A stretch of 64,000 nt of DNA, taken from Klebsiella pneumoniae. GTDB lineage: Bacteria > Pseudomonadota > Gammaproteobacteria > Pseudomonadales > UBA5518. Positions 38,714 through 47,587 of the stretch are shown one piece after another (position 1 is the first letter of the stretch; every line of letters starts with the position of its first letter). Both the position numbers and the translations under genes were made by a program. The stretch spans positions 1-64,000 of the forward strand of contig CAMAXE010000010.1 in the NCBI GenBank assembly GCA_945862145.1, in the 5' to 3' direction. The notes beneath the pieces were generated by a model. It was given only the letters and a program-made list of their open reading frames with translations, ran no database searches and was not told the DNA's origin.

Positions 38714-39139
38714 TTACTCGGGCATCACGATGCCGAGGTGATTTCCCCCCAGCATCTCCCGCCATGCGTGGTCGTTGAATGACGGACCACTTCCGTCCTT
38801 CTTGCAGCGATGCCTCCACGACTTCAGAGCCTTGGCCCTGAACTCTGGATGCACGGAGAGGGGATGCAGGCGATGCCATGGATATCTGTCCATCAGGCTC
38901 ATCGCCTTGCGCCAGCTGCCCACCGTGTCTGAGTCATGTTGGATGGCGTTTCCCTCGTCGATCAGCATCAGCGAGCAGTCGTGGAGGTTGCGATGGAACT
39001 CCCAGCCGTTGAGCCACCAGCGGCCCATCAGCGTCAGGGACCCACCTTCGGCCCCGCATTTCAGGATCGGCTGCCATTGGGCATTCAGTGCGGACTCCTT
39101 CTCATCATGCGTAGATTTCAATGCGTCGCTCCCTTCCAT
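38714..39139 (-). CDS. Hypothetical protein, paralogue of the Sel1 protein tail
   Basis: The 141-residue protein closely resembles the last 125 residues of the Sel1-repeat protein at 40113: QWQPILKC / EGGSLTLMGRWW / QHDSDTVGSWRKAMSLMDRYPWHRLHPLSVHPEFR versus the matching Sel1 tail. So this is a stand-alone copy of that C-terminal domain. Function unknown; conserved Trp/His-rich pattern. Confidence 0.65.
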   Translation of the reverse strand: MEGSDALKSTHDEKESALNAQWQPILKCGAEGGSLTLMGRWWLNGWEFHRNLHDCSLMLIDEGNAIQHDSDTVGSWRKAMSLMDRYPWHRLHPLSVHPEFRAKALKSWRHRCKKDGSGPSFNDHAWREMLGGNHLGIVMPE

Positions 39140-39202
39140 TCCGATGTGGTCGAGAAATCGAGGCGTACTTGTGGCTTCTTCTCGCTGTCGGAGCGCGATT
39201 GC

Positions 39203-39727
39203 TCACACGATATGTAGCTTGATGTTGAAGTCATCCCAGATTCTTTTTGCTATCGCCTGTTCCTTTGGATTCTTCATCGAATCTCGGATTTCCTTTCCCT
39301 TTGTCTGATCGTCAAAGAGAAGGTACACGAAGTCGTAGTCCTCACTAAGGATGTGCATCATGGCCTGTCCTATCCCCTGCTTCACCAATGCGCCGCTGTC
39401 GCTTTGCTTGTACTCGACCGCGATTCGGTAGGGTTCACGGATGATGAAGTCCGGGTAATTCCGGGAAGCGAACACCTCGGTACGCTTGTCGCGGTTGGGG
39501 CGATCCTGCCCCTCCCAATAGAAGACCTCTTTCACCTTCGCCTTGACTTCCTTGTACCCGGCAGTCCGGAAGTAGTCTTCAAGGTAGTCGCGGAAGATCG
39601 CTTGGTACTCTGCCTGAATCGCGGCCTCGGACGTGCCCTGTGTCTTTTTGGGCCGCAGTTCGTACCTATCAACGTAGTCTTCCAGCCCATCGATAAAGGT
39701 CAAAAGGGGCTTGGACTTGCGCTTCAT
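39203..39727 (-). CDS. PD-(D/E)XK nuclease-like protein
   Basis: A 174-residue protein with YPDFIIREPYRIAVEYKQSDSG, the arrangement PD-x-E-x-K of restriction-like nucleases, and helix-rich flanks. It is divergent from the C-protein-like gene at 39845 across the C-box-like palindrome. It could be an endonuclease controlled by that regulator, but no methyltransferase is adjacent. Confidence 0.65.
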   Translation of the reverse strand: MKRKSKPLLTFIDGLEDYVDRYELRPKKTQGTSEAAIQAEYQAIFRDYLEDYFRTAGYKEVKAKVKEVFYWEGQDRPNRDKRTEVFASRNYPDFIIREPYRIAVEYKQSDSGALVKQGIGQAMMHILSEDYDFVYLLFDDQTKGKEIRDSMKNPKEQAIAKRIWDDFNIKLHIV

Positions 39728-39792
39728 TTTGGTGTTCCTTTAAGGGCCCCGCTGGGCGGGCGCTGTTCACACATGGCTTTCGGTTAACGCTG

Positions 39793-39806
39793 CGGACTAT
39801 AGTCCG
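39793..39806. promoter_or_regulatory. C-box-like palindrome
   Basis: CGGACTATAGTCCG is a perfect palindrome that contains GACT-AT-AGTC, very like the C-boxes (GACT...AGTC) bound by restriction-modification controller proteins. It lies 38 bp before the ATG of the XRE gene and 65 bp upstream of the divergent nuclease-like gene. Confidence 0.65.
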
Positions 39807-39844
39807 TCGCCACCCAGTCGCCGTCAACGATACGTTGCCTCCTC

Positions 39845-40087
39845 ATGAAGGGGCGACAAGTCACTGCGGAGCAGGCGTTCGGTGCAACGCTACGAGAGCT
39901 GAGAACCGTCACGGGTCTCTCGCAGGATGCGCTCGCCTTCGATGCGGGTCTCGACCGTACCTATATCTCGTTGCTGGAGCGTGGGCTGCGGCAGCCGACC
40001 CTGAAGACGATCATCGTGCTGGCCGGGCAACTGGGTGTTTCGCCTGGGAGCTTGGTTGACGCGACGATGAAGCGAGTTCGCAGCTAA
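39845..40087 (+). CDS. XRE-family regulator, C-protein-like
   Basis: An 80-residue protein with one helix-turn-helix: FGATLRELRTVTGLSQDALAFDAGLDRTYISLLERGLRQPTLKTIIVLAGQLGV. Size and sequence fit controller (C) proteins of restriction-modification systems, and a palindrome like the C-box lies just upstream. No partner methyltransferase is adjacent. Confidence 0.82.
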   Translation: MKGRQVTAEQAFGATLRELRTVTGLSQDALAFDAGLDRTYISLLERGLRQPTLKTIIVLAGQLGVSPGSLVDATMKRVRS

Positions 40088-40112
40088 GCGCGCTTCTGAT
40101 TTCACGCTGAAC

Positions 40113-41288
40113 TCAACTGCCCATGGGTAGGATCAAGTTGGGGTCCGAGTCGATCCCCAACCGCTCGCTCCACGAGCCTGCCTTCAGCGGCTGCGAACCA
40201 TCCTTGCAGCGATGCTCCCACGACTTGCGGACGGCTTTCCTGAACTCCGGGTGAACGTAGGCGCAGTGCAGACGGTGCCACTGGTACATGTCCATCAGGT
40301 TCATGGCTTTGCGCCACGTCCCAACTTGCTCGGAGTCGTGCTGGATTACCTCCCCCTCGTCGAACATCGCCAGCGAGCCGTCGTAGACCTTCCGCTGGAA
40401 CTCCCATTCGGCTGTGAGCCACCACCACAGGCCCATTAGCGTGACGGAGCCACCCTCGGTCCTGCACTCCAAGATGGACTGCCACTGCGGCTCGATCGAG
40501 GTATCGTGCTCCTCCACGATGGCCTCCAGCCAATCGTCACCCACCTCCCGATCTTTCGGACCGATCATGTGCAGGGCGGTCAGGAAGTCATCCCGCACTG
40601 CCTGTGCATCGTCGTGCTCCCCCTGCGGGAGGCATACATCGTGCGCCCAGCGAATCCATGCCCACGCGAGCTGAAGATCGCTGTCGCGCCCGTAACCGTC
40701 GCGGTGGACCCTGTGCAAAGCTCGTGCAGCAGAGGCATTGCCATCCAGCGCAGGTCGGATGAGTTCTTCAAAGTATTCGCACAGGTTTCCGACGGCGACC
40801 ACATCGCCTTCTTCTGCTGCCGCCAAATGGAGCCACGCGGCTTTGACGATATCTTTGTCGATGCCTTCCCCCAGCCGGAGCATGGTGCCCAGATCACAAG
40901 CCGCTTCTGGATGGCCTGCCTCCGCAGCTCGACGCAGGTACTCCGCAGCCCTCGCCTTGTCGAATGCCACCCCGACGGCATGGAGGTAGATCGTGGCGAG
41001 GTTGTAGAGGGCTTCAGCCACTCCCTGCGCTGCGCCGGCTTCATACCAGTGGATGGCCCCGGGTATGTCCGTCTCGCAGCCGTAGCCCCGCCTGAGCATC
41101 GTGGCGAGGTCATTCTGGGCGTCGGCGTGTCCTTGCTCGGCAGCGACTCGGAAGTACGCCAGGATGGCGGGGTAATCTTCTTCCCCGCCATGGTCCAGTA
41201 AGCTGCGTCCCTCCGCATAGGCTGTGTAAGCATCAAGGTCTGCAATCAGCTGCAACTTGTCGGTCCGAGATTTCGATTTCTTGGCCAT
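40113..41288 (-). CDS. Sel1-repeat protein with distinct C-terminal domain
   Basis: The 391-residue protein starts at ATG 41288 with AAGGAG upstream. Residues 35-170 are Sel1/TPR-like repeats (AAEQGHADAQNDLATMLRRGYG, AGAAQGVAEALYNLATIYLHAVG, AAEAGHPEAACDLGTMLRLGEG). The C-terminal 125 residues match the stand-alone gene at 38714. Sel1 repeats serve protein interaction. Copy 4 of the island palindrome lies in its first codons. Confidence 0.8.
   Translation of the reverse strand: MAKKSKSRTDKLQLIADLDAYTAYAEGRSLLDHGGEEDYPAILAYFRVAAEQGHADAQNDLATMLRRGYGCETDIPGAIHWYEAGAAQGVAEALYNLATIYLHAVGVAFDKARAAEYLRRAAEAGHPEAACDLGTMLRLGEGIDKDIVKAAWLHLAAAEEGDVVAVGNLCEYFEELIRPALDGNASAARALHRVHRDGYGRDSDLQLAWAWIRWAHDVCLPQGEHDDAQAVRDDFLTALHMIGPKDREVGDDWLEAIVEEHDTSIEPQWQSILECRTEGGSVTLMGLWWWLTAEWEFQRKVYDGSLAMFDEGEVIQHDSEQVGTWRKAMNLMDMYQWHRLHCAYVHPEFRKAVRKSWEHRCKDGSQPLKAGSWSERLGIDSDPNLILPMGS
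41241..41254. repeat. Island palindrome TGCA-N6-TGCA, copy 4
   Basis: TGCAATCAGCTGCA in the 5' end of the Sel1 gene. Confidence 0.5.
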
Positions 41289-41336
41289 GGTCAGCTCCTT
41301 CGATGTTGCCAAGTGATGTGTCGGGGTCGCGGTGTC

Positions 41337-42053
41337 CTAATGGACCACTTCGCAGACACCGTCGATGACGTTGTGCAGCTCCCGCGTAGCGCTGGGGTTC
41401 TCCGCGATCCTGCCGTTCAGGGTGAAGGTGGCTGCGTTGAAGAGCCTCCATGCGGTCCGATCACCCCACTCTGCGAAGGTGGGGGTCTCCCACTGCTCAA
41501 GAACTTCCGGGATACGCTGGAGGTTTATTACACCCCTGCGGAACATCTGCATCACCGCCTGATCCGCCAGAGCATCGGAGAGCGCGGTGTCCCGGTAGAG
41601 CAGGAACGTGTTGTGTTGGGCTTCACGCTGTTCTGCAAGGGGTTCCACGATCTCTCCCACCAGCGCGGGGAGGTCGCGCTTGGCGTTGACCGTGTGCTTG
41701 CGCTTGATGACGTGCTCGGCTGAAAAGGACAGGTTGTCGCAGCAGAAGACTCGCCCACCGAAGCCGAAGCCGATGGGGAACTTCTTGTCGTGGCTGTTCC
41801 GAACAATCACGGTGTCTTCATAGCCACCGTAGGTGCTCTTCAGTGAAAGGAGACCGAAGTATCTGGCTCCGTCGGCAGTGATGCCGTGGTTTTCCTCGAC
41901 GATCTCGTGACCATAGAAGGCAAGTGTGTGCCGGAGCATGTCCACCAACCGGAAGTGCGGGATGGGTACGTGCGTAGAGGTGGGTTCGGGAGTGACGAGC
42001 TGGCGAAGCCCGTCATAGTCGATCTGGTCCGCGCCGCAGTGAAGCATAAGCAT
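41337..42053 (-). CDS. DUF932-like protein
   Basis: A 238-residue protein with a strong AGGAGGT ribosome site. YEDTVIVRNSHDKKFPIGFGFGGRVFCCDNLSFS resembles DUF932 phage/plasmid proteins. Role unknown. Its stop lies 49 bp upstream of the Sel1 start; RadC is 11 bp upstream, so it belongs to the same operon. Confidence 0.65.
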   Translation of the reverse strand: MLMLHCGADQIDYDGLRQLVTPEPTSTHVPIPHFRLVDMLRHTLAFYGHEIVEENHGITADGARYFGLLSLKSTYGGYEDTVIVRNSHDKKFPIGFGFGGRVFCCDNLSFSAEHVIKRKHTVNAKRDLPALVGEIVEPLAEQREAQHNTFLLYRDTALSDALADQAVMQMFRRGVINLQRIPEVLEQWETPTFAEWGDRTAWRLFNAATFTLNGRIAENPSATRELHNVIDGVCEVVH

Positions 42054-42064
42054 GGGATACCTCC

Positions 42065-42571
42065 TTACAGTAGGCCACGTTCAGCGAAGGAAAGAGCGTC
42101 TGCGCTCCCGACCACGAAATGGTCGAGCACCCGAATGTCCACGGTGCCGAGTGCAGCTTTCAGGCGTTGGGTGAGGCGCTGATCCGCCTGTGATGGTTCA
42201 GACACTCCCGAGGGATGGTTGTGGGCGAAGATCACTGCCGCTGCATTCAGCTCCAACGCACGCTTCACCACTTCGCGGGGATACACGCTGGCCCCGTCGA
42301 TGGTCCCCCGGAACATCTCTTCGACTGCGATGATCGCGTGCTGGTTGTCTAGGAACAGGCAGCTGAAGACCTCGTGCTCCAGGTGCCCGATCTGCATCCG
42401 CAAGTAGGTCTTCACTTCATCGGGGCTGCTCAGGCATTTGCCCCGCTTCAGCCGCTTGAGCAAAATCGCGCTCGCTCGTTGCAGGAGACGCTTCTCCCGC
42501 TCCAGCAACTTCTGTCCGTAGTCTTCCTGCCCGATTGCTTGTGCGATCATCTCCACGCTTTGCTCCTCCAT
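42065..42571 (-). CDS. RadC-family JAB domain protein
   Basis: A 168-residue protein from ATG 42571, with [10 protein letters not shown], the metal motif [18 protein letters not shown] and the final [15 protein letters not shown] of the RadC/MPN+ family. The N-terminal extension in the longer frame is not needed. RadC proteins are frequent on islands and phages; the DNA-repair role is doubtful. Confidence 0.85.
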   Translation of the reverse strand: MEEQSVEMIAQAIGQEDYGQKLLEREKRLLQRASAILLKRLKRGKCLSSPDEVKTYLRMQIGHLEHEVFSCLFLDNQHAIIAVEEMFRGTIDGASVYPREVVKRALELNAAAVIFAHNHPSGVSEPSQADQRLTQRLKAALGTVDIRVLDHFVVGSADALSFAERGLL

Positions 42572-43110
42572 AGCCAGATGCGCCCGGTGGACCCGGAATG
42601 GCACGCAGGAGGACTTGCGGCAGAGTGTTCTACCGGCAGCTAACGCAGTGGGGGAGACCTGTTTGGTTGCCGGTCCCGGCCACATCTCCCTTTCGGGAAA
42701 ACCACCTTGCCCAGTCGGCAGGTTGGCGGGGCGTTAGCCCTCTCTGGATGCTTGGTCTGAGATGCCAAGACGCTTGATGCGTACTGTCATTTCATATGCG
42801 GATTATAGCAGTTTTGCGCGGCATACTCTACCAAAACGCACCAGCGTCACGCTCCGGTGAATTCGTAAAACTGATTTCACTTGCCGAATTTGAAGTAGGC
42901 TGCCGGGCCGTTGCCGCTCTCGGGTTCGCCCCCCCCCCCTCATCCTTGCAGCTACTGTCTCACCGATTTCTCTGCTCCACACGAACGGGAGCTGTTGAGC
43001 GGAGAACACGTTCTGAATATACGCTTCATCTACGAGTAACGAAGTTACTAAGAGCGAACTCGCTGACCTGCCTTTCAATTCGTTAGCGCAATACGAAATT
43101 ATGGCTCTTA
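42572..43110. other. Intergenic region upstream of RadC
   Basis: No gene that I can support; overlapping ORFs on both strands differ in composition and have no ribosome site. It holds a run of nine C (42931-42939), a TATAAT-like box reading toward RadC (42801-42807), and a short inverted CTTGG / CCAAG at about 42750. Confidence 0.3.
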
Positions 43111-44358
43111 CTACTCGAATGGGTTTAGCCATTCAGTATCGGGCTTGGTTAGCAACCGCGCATATGTGTACGCCCATTCAATTTTGAGTACGGTGGCTGC
43201 GTAGTACGAATCTCCATCACGTCTTACAGCAAGGGCCAAGGATGGTCGAGGCTGACCTGGGAACCGCAGCGGCAAAAGCAACTGGATGCTCCCCGCTGCT
43301 CGCCCGGAGTCAGCTCGATAGAATTGCGGGATTGCAGTCTTATAATTCTGCAGAACGCGCTTTACGGCCTCCCGAGCGGCTTCCTGAACAGCTCGAACGA
43401 TATCCTGTCTAGGCCAGGTTCGCATATGTTCCGGGAACCGGTCATCCCTATCTCCGATATGTTCCGACTGAACCGTCGGGTAACCTTTATCCGTGTCGTA
43501 TATGAGGTCGGCTGGGTTGTCCCAGTATTTAGCACGTGGGGCGTCTCTCCACTCGGTTGCTGCCCGATCTGCGACGGTTAAAAATTTTATCCATTTCCAG
43601 ACGGGGCCGACCTTGACTTCGGCGTGCAGCGTGCGCCTAAACTCCGCCAACACGTCGTCGCCGTTCCGATCCATTAGCCCAGTGTTCCAACACATCTTGG
43701 CACCAGAAATAACCAGGTGCCCAGCAGTCTCTCGTTGTCTTAGGTAGGTGTATTTAAAGTAGCTCCTTAAAATGGAGCTTTCTGGCCTACCCCTGACGTC
43801 CCACCGCTCATCGCTCCCTGCGATATCAAGTAGAGCACGGATCCACATCTTAGGATCTCCCATCTCAAGATCCTGCTCATAGTGCGATAGTCCCTCGGGA
43901 CTCCACTCACCAGTTCTTTCAAGTCGCGCAATACAATTGTCACTGTCCAGATTCACGCTTACGACATCGCCTGACGACAAATAGGAGCAGTCGACGAGAG
44001 CGGACTCATGAGCGAAGGAATCATTGTCCCCGCCTATATCGACATACCCGTATGTCCAGGGCCATTCCGTTACTACGCCTCTTATCGACTCAGAAAGAAT
44101 CGGGTCAGATTTGATCCTGATTTGACGTGCTTCAAATTTTCCGTCCGCCCCCCATAAATCGAAAACTATGATGGAGCCTTTGGCAAGGCGATCAACTTCT
44201 GCCGAATCCAGAAAATGTTTCGCATGAAGAAACACGGCTGGCTGATCTTTTGGTATATCCAAAAAGCCATACCCCCGGTCGTTTAATTTACCAGACGCCT
44301 TACCTTCAACGGCATTCTTGATCAATTGCATTGCGCTTCGTTCTGGTGCGTCTGCCAT
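43111..44358 (-). CDS. Cold-shock-like plus DUF3825 protein
   Basis: A 415-residue protein. Residues about 20-75 and 85-145 look like two cold-shock (OB-fold) RNA-binding units (LNDRGYGFLDIP / AVFLHAKHF and WPWTYGYVDI / DSFAHESALVD). The rest from about 170 matches DUF3825 (MCWNTGLMDRNGDDVLAEF). Cold-shock/DUF3825 fusions occur in bacterial islands, and the DUF3825 part is thought to be an RNA-processing or sensing domain. Not in an operon with its neighbours. Confidence 0.75.
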   Translation of the reverse strand: MADAPERSAMQLIKNAVEGKASGKLNDRGYGFLDIPKDQPAVFLHAKHFLDSAEVDRLAKGSIIVFDLWGADGKFEARQIRIKSDPILSESIRGVVTEWPWTYGYVDIGGDNDSFAHESALVDCSYLSSGDVVSVNLDSDNCIARLERTGEWSPEGLSHYEQDLEMGDPKMWIRALLDIAGSDERWDVRGRPESSILRSYFKYTYLRQRETAGHLVISGAKMCWNTGLMDRNGDDVLAEFRRTLHAEVKVGPVWKWIKFLTVADRAATEWRDAPRAKYWDNPADLIYDTDKGYPTVQSEHIGDRDDRFPEHMRTWPRQDIVRAVQEAAREAVKRVLQNYKTAIPQFYRADSGRAAGSIQLLLPLRFPGQPRPSLALAVRRDGDSYYAATVLKIEWAYTYARLLTKPDTEWLNPFE

Positions 44359-44469
44359 ATTGGTTACCTCGATCAGATTTCATTAAGATGGAGCTGAAGT
44401 ATCTATTGTCAGAATCCCCGAGGCTGCGGAATTGAAACAGGAGAGTGACCGGAGAATCGCGTGACATGA

Positions 44470-46098
44470 TCAATCGCCTATGCAAGGCACCGGTATCCTG
44501 AAGCTTCCTTTACTAGCCGCTATGAATTTCCGTAGTCCAATTGCCTTTGCCGGATCAAAGATACGTAGACATTCCCTCTGTGGATTCTCTGCCGGTACTT
44601 TGTTCCTCTCAATTGCTGATATTGCGCGAATCAGATTTGCGGGCAACTGTACCGTAAGTTGTTGACCAACCAGCGCAGCCCAATGGGTTTCTATTGGCTT
44701 CAAAGTCAGAACTATTTCCTTGTCCTCGGTCTCTAGCTGCCACCGGTATTCAAAGCACTCGGGGTTGAAGTAGACAAGATTCGAGGCGATGGACATGCGG
44801 CAATGTCTCATGGCATCCACTTCTACCAAGGGGAAGCCCATTGCTGCGATCTTCTTTGCAAGGTGCTGAGCCATCGACAGTAGGCTATCGTCGTTCAACC
44901 TGATCCACCCTGCTCCTAACAGTGAGACCGCGTCCCCATAAGGGAGGATTTGTAAACCCTTCGCATGCCATCCCAGCAACATTAGAAGCTCCCACTCGTA
45001 TGGACTCAAATCAACCTGAACTGGCCGTTCCCGTCCCGTGTCACCTTTCAGTAGTGGCCTGCCAACTGCCGACGGCAAATCAATGGCATCGCCTTTCTGC
45101 GTGTACGCACAGCATATGCTGCCGCTTTCCGGAACTTCGTTCACGAGGAACGAGTTCATACCCAAGCCAAGATCGGCCGCAAGCGCATCGATGAATGCGC
45201 TATTGCCATCCTTCCGTTTGCCTTCAAAAAGCTCCGATGCCGAGAACCACAGCCAGTCGTTTGGCGAGTCAACCTGTATATCGAGCACGGCAAGCTCAGC
45301 TGCCTTGCTGAGCTTTACCGAATACACTGCGATGTCGTATTGGGTTAGTACATGATTGTTGCGCGTTCCCTCGACCTTCTGAAAGGGTGCAAGTGTTCGT
45401 AGGTGGGTAGCAACGTAATCGCTCGGAAGCAGGGAAAGCTCCTCCCGCAACTCCCTCGCGAGGGTCTGAGGTCTGCCCTCTTTAGCCAGGTCTGAGTCAA
45501 TGCGGAACAGGTCACGCAGTGCTTCCGCGGACTGTTTATGGCTCGGCAAATCGATCAGGTCTAAACGACCCCCGGGGAAGACGAAACCCTGCACTTCAGG
45601 CCGTCGCTTATCCTCCCGGCGTCGGAGAAGAAACTTAGACCCAAGTCGAATAATTCCCCACGCCACATGGACGGTCCGAATGGCTCTCGCCTGTGGGTCT
45701 GAGACTGCCGTCCGCTGAACTTCAAGCCTGCGAAGCAGCGTTCGCTGCTGCTCTATGACCTCGTCAAGCTGATGCACTCCTTGAATCCAATATCCAGGTT
45801 CAAAGAAGGTCTTCCCGGCTGTCGCCAATGTCTCCAGGACGGATCGCGCCATTAACGATGCCGGGAATGAGACAAACGCCCAGTTACCCGTGGCCAGCGC
45901 AGCTTTGTCGAGCAAGGCCAATCCCTCCAATAGCCTCCTCACCACGGCGACAACTGCGCTCGGACCTGAAGAATCGTCCCCCACTGGTCGGATGCGAGAC
46001 ACCAGCTCGGGTTCCGCGACTACCTCCCGCACACTCGATTCCTCCGCGTGCAGGGGCAGAACCGCGATGAGAGCCTGCAGAAGTCCTTGAATTTCCAA
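44470..46098 (-). CDS. Large Nudix-like protein
   Basis: The 542-residue protein starts at TTG. A Nudix-like box is split: GFVFPGGR at 171-178 and RELREELSLLP at 215-225, with about 36 extra residues between. The canonical box is 23 residues, so if this is Nudix it has an insertion. The C-terminal 300 residues are unfamiliar. Nudix enzymes hydrolyse nucleoside diphosphate-X. Diverges from the zinc-ribbon gene at 46227. Confidence 0.55.
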   Translation of the reverse strand: MEIQGLLQALIAVLPLHAEESSVREVVAEPELVSRIRPVGDDSSGPSAVVAVVRRLLEGLALLDKAALATGNWAFVSFPASLMARSVLETLATAGKTFFEPGYWIQGVHQLDEVIEQQRTLLRRLEVQRTAVSDPQARAIRTVHVAWGIIRLGSKFLLRRREDKRRPEVQGFVFPGGRLDLIDLPSHKQSAEALRDLFRIDSDLAKEGRPQTLARELREELSLLPSDYVATHLRTLAPFQKVEGTRNNHVLTQYDIAVYSVKLSKAAELAVLDIQVDSPNDWLWFSASELFEGKRKDGNSAFIDALAADLGLGMNSFLVNEVPESGSICCAYTQKGDAIDLPSAVGRPLLKGDTGRERPVQVDLSPYEWELLMLLGWHAKGLQILPYGDAVSLLGAGWIRLNDDSLLSMAQHLAKKIAAMGFPLVEVDAMRHCRMSIASNLVYFNPECFEYRWQLETEDKEIVLTLKPIETHWAALVGQQLTVQLPANLIRAISAIERNKVPAENPQRECLRIFDPAKAIGLRKFIAASKGSFRIPVPCIGD

Positions 46099-46226
46099 GA
46101 TTAATCCGCGGTTGAGTTGGGGGCTTGCCGAGTTCTCCGGTCAGTCTCCTTCTGATTGTATCCAGTGCTGAACAGAATGCACTCACTGAGCGAGTCAGAC
46201 TCACCGCAACCTGGAGGCAACACGCT

Positions 46227-46679
46227 ATGGGCCTTTTCGGACTTCTCTTCGGCACGAGCTACAGCAATCGCGCACGGCGGGACCAATACCGTCCCAGCAC
46301 GTCGATCAAGAACTTCATCAGCCCCATCAACAGCTATGGGACCTGCTTTGGCTGCGGTGGGTCTGGCAGGAAGACCTTCGACTGCAAGGCTTGCGACGGA
46401 ACAGGTGAGTTTTCTGGGGACTGTCGGCTCTGTGACGGAACCGGAACCTATGATCTCCCGGCAAAGCCGTGCTTCACCTGCCAAAGCACGGGGTTGGTCC
46501 GTGGATCGAAGTGCTTTAGGTGCGGTGGAACAGGACAGCACAAACCGGCCCTTTCATTGCCGTGTAGGAAATGCAGCGGGACTGGCTCGTTCACATCTAC
46601 CTGTAACAGATGCAGTGGTAGCGGTGACTTCAGTGTGACCTGCAAGAAGTGCGGGGGGTCAGGTTGGCATCGATTCTGA
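46227..46679 (+). CDS. Small protein with eight CxxCxxxG zinc-binding units
   Basis: A 150-residue protein from ATG 46227. The eight units CFGCGGSG, CKACDGTG, CRLCDGTG, CFTCQSTG, CFRCGGTG, CRKCSGTG, CNRCSGSG, CKKCGGSG resemble the zinc-finger domain of DnaJ, but the J domain is missing. It may be a chaperone-like or RNA/protein-binding protein. Confidence 0.8.
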   Translation: MGLFGLLFGTSYSNRARRDQYRPSTSIKNFISPINSYGTCFGCGGSGRKTFDCKACDGTGEFSGDCRLCDGTGTYDLPAKPCFTCQSTGLVRGSKCFRCGGTGQHKPALSLPCRKCSGTGSFTSTCNRCSGSGDFSVTCKKCGGSGWHRF

Positions 46680-46806
46680 AGTGCCGTAACCGATCAGTTG
46701 TACTCACACGGGTGAAGTCGCCAGAGGTGGCGACGGGAAACGCCTCCGCGTCACTGCTCAATGATGTTGACCGTCGGACACTCACGTCTACCCAAGGAGG
46801 CTAGAT

Positions 46807-46983
46807 ATGTTCTGGACAGTTGTTTTCCTCGCAGGTTTCGGGTTCGTCATGATGAAACTCGGCGCGTACTCCGTTTGGTTCAAGGTGCTCTCGGGCGGTC
46901 TACTTTTCGCCGGGATCGCTCTCGTGTTCATTGCTGCAGCCCATATATGGAGGTGGATCACTACTAAACCGAACTCCCGCTAA
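46807..46983 (+). CDS. Small membrane protein, 58 residues
   Basis: ATG 46807 has AGGAGG seven bases upstream. The product has two hydrophobic segments (VVFLAGFGFVMM; VLSGGLLFAGIALVFIAAAHIW) and a short basic tail ending TTKPNSR. No family recognised. Confidence 0.65.
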   Translation: MFWTVVFLAGFGFVMMKLGAYSVWFKVLSGGLLFAGIALVFIAAAHIWRWITTKPNSR

Positions 46984-47032
46984 CCAATCCCTGTGCATTC
47001 AGCGCATTTCAACGACTGGGGAGATCACGAAA

Positions 47033-47341
47033 ATGACCAGACAAGGTGGGACGCACAACGCGAGATGTAAGCGAAATCGGCGAACCTCCGGGCGTGATGC
47101 GGCTTCGGCTACGTGGCGAACCACTGAAAAGGCCGCGGTGGGGATTGGACGTTGGATGGCGACGGACCACACCGGCGCGAATGAGGTACTCGCGCGCACG
47201 CCAGACTTGGGGTTGTTGCTATCCCTGAAGATCATCCTCTTCTGCCTGGTCCGATACATCGTACTGGTTGCAGTTAACGTGATCTGGTTCTATGTACTGG
47301 TCGCGTACGGGCTGCCTTTGCTGCTGGAATGGCTGTTCTGA
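47033..47341 (+). CDS. Small membrane hypothetical protein
   Basis: 102 residues from ATG 47033, preceded by GGGGAGA. The N-terminal half is polar and basic; the C-terminal half has two hydrophobic spans (LLSLKIILFCLVRYIVLVAV and IWFYVLVAYGLPLLLEWLF). Function unknown. Confidence 0.5.
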   Translation: MTRQGGTHNARCKRNRRTSGRDAASATWRTTEKAAVGIGRWMATDHTGANEVLARTPDLGLLLSLKIILFCLVRYIVLVAVNVIWFYVLVAYGLPLLLEWLF

Positions 47342-47387
47342 TGATGGCCACTGGCGGTCTCTTTGGATACCCGCCGAGGATATGTCG

Positions 47388-47522
47388 ATGCCGAGAAGAG
47401 CGAGACCACCACATACAGAACGCAGCGAACACTGGCTGCGGGTGGCTGTTAACCAGACAACAGCTGCACTTAATTGCAGAGTCGCCCAGAGCTTCGGATG
47501 GACAGACGAAACCATCGAATAG
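47388..47522 (+). CDS. Possible small protein MPRRARPPHT, 44 residues
   Basis: ATG 47388 follows a GAGGA site by nine bases. Contains SEHWLRVAVNQTTAALNCRV and FGWTDETIE, a protein-like pattern I have not been able to assign; possibly truncated by the TAG. Copy 5 of the island palindrome lies in its codons. Confidence 0.4.
   Translation: MPRRARPPHTERSEHWLRVAVNQTTAALNCRVAQSFGWTDETIE
47465..47478. repeat. Island palindrome TGCA-N6-TGCA, copy 5
   Basis: TGCACTTAATTGCA within the 44-residue ORF. Confidence 0.5.
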
Positions 47523-47587
47523 CTGTCGCTCCTCAAGTCGGATTGACCGTGGCGGGTACTTCGATGAATCGCCTGGCGTTACTTCAC

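Noticed and set aside
42803-43132. 109-residue minus-strand ORF
   Set aside because: It overlaps the end of the DUF3825 gene, has no ribosome site and crosses a C-tract; not convincing.
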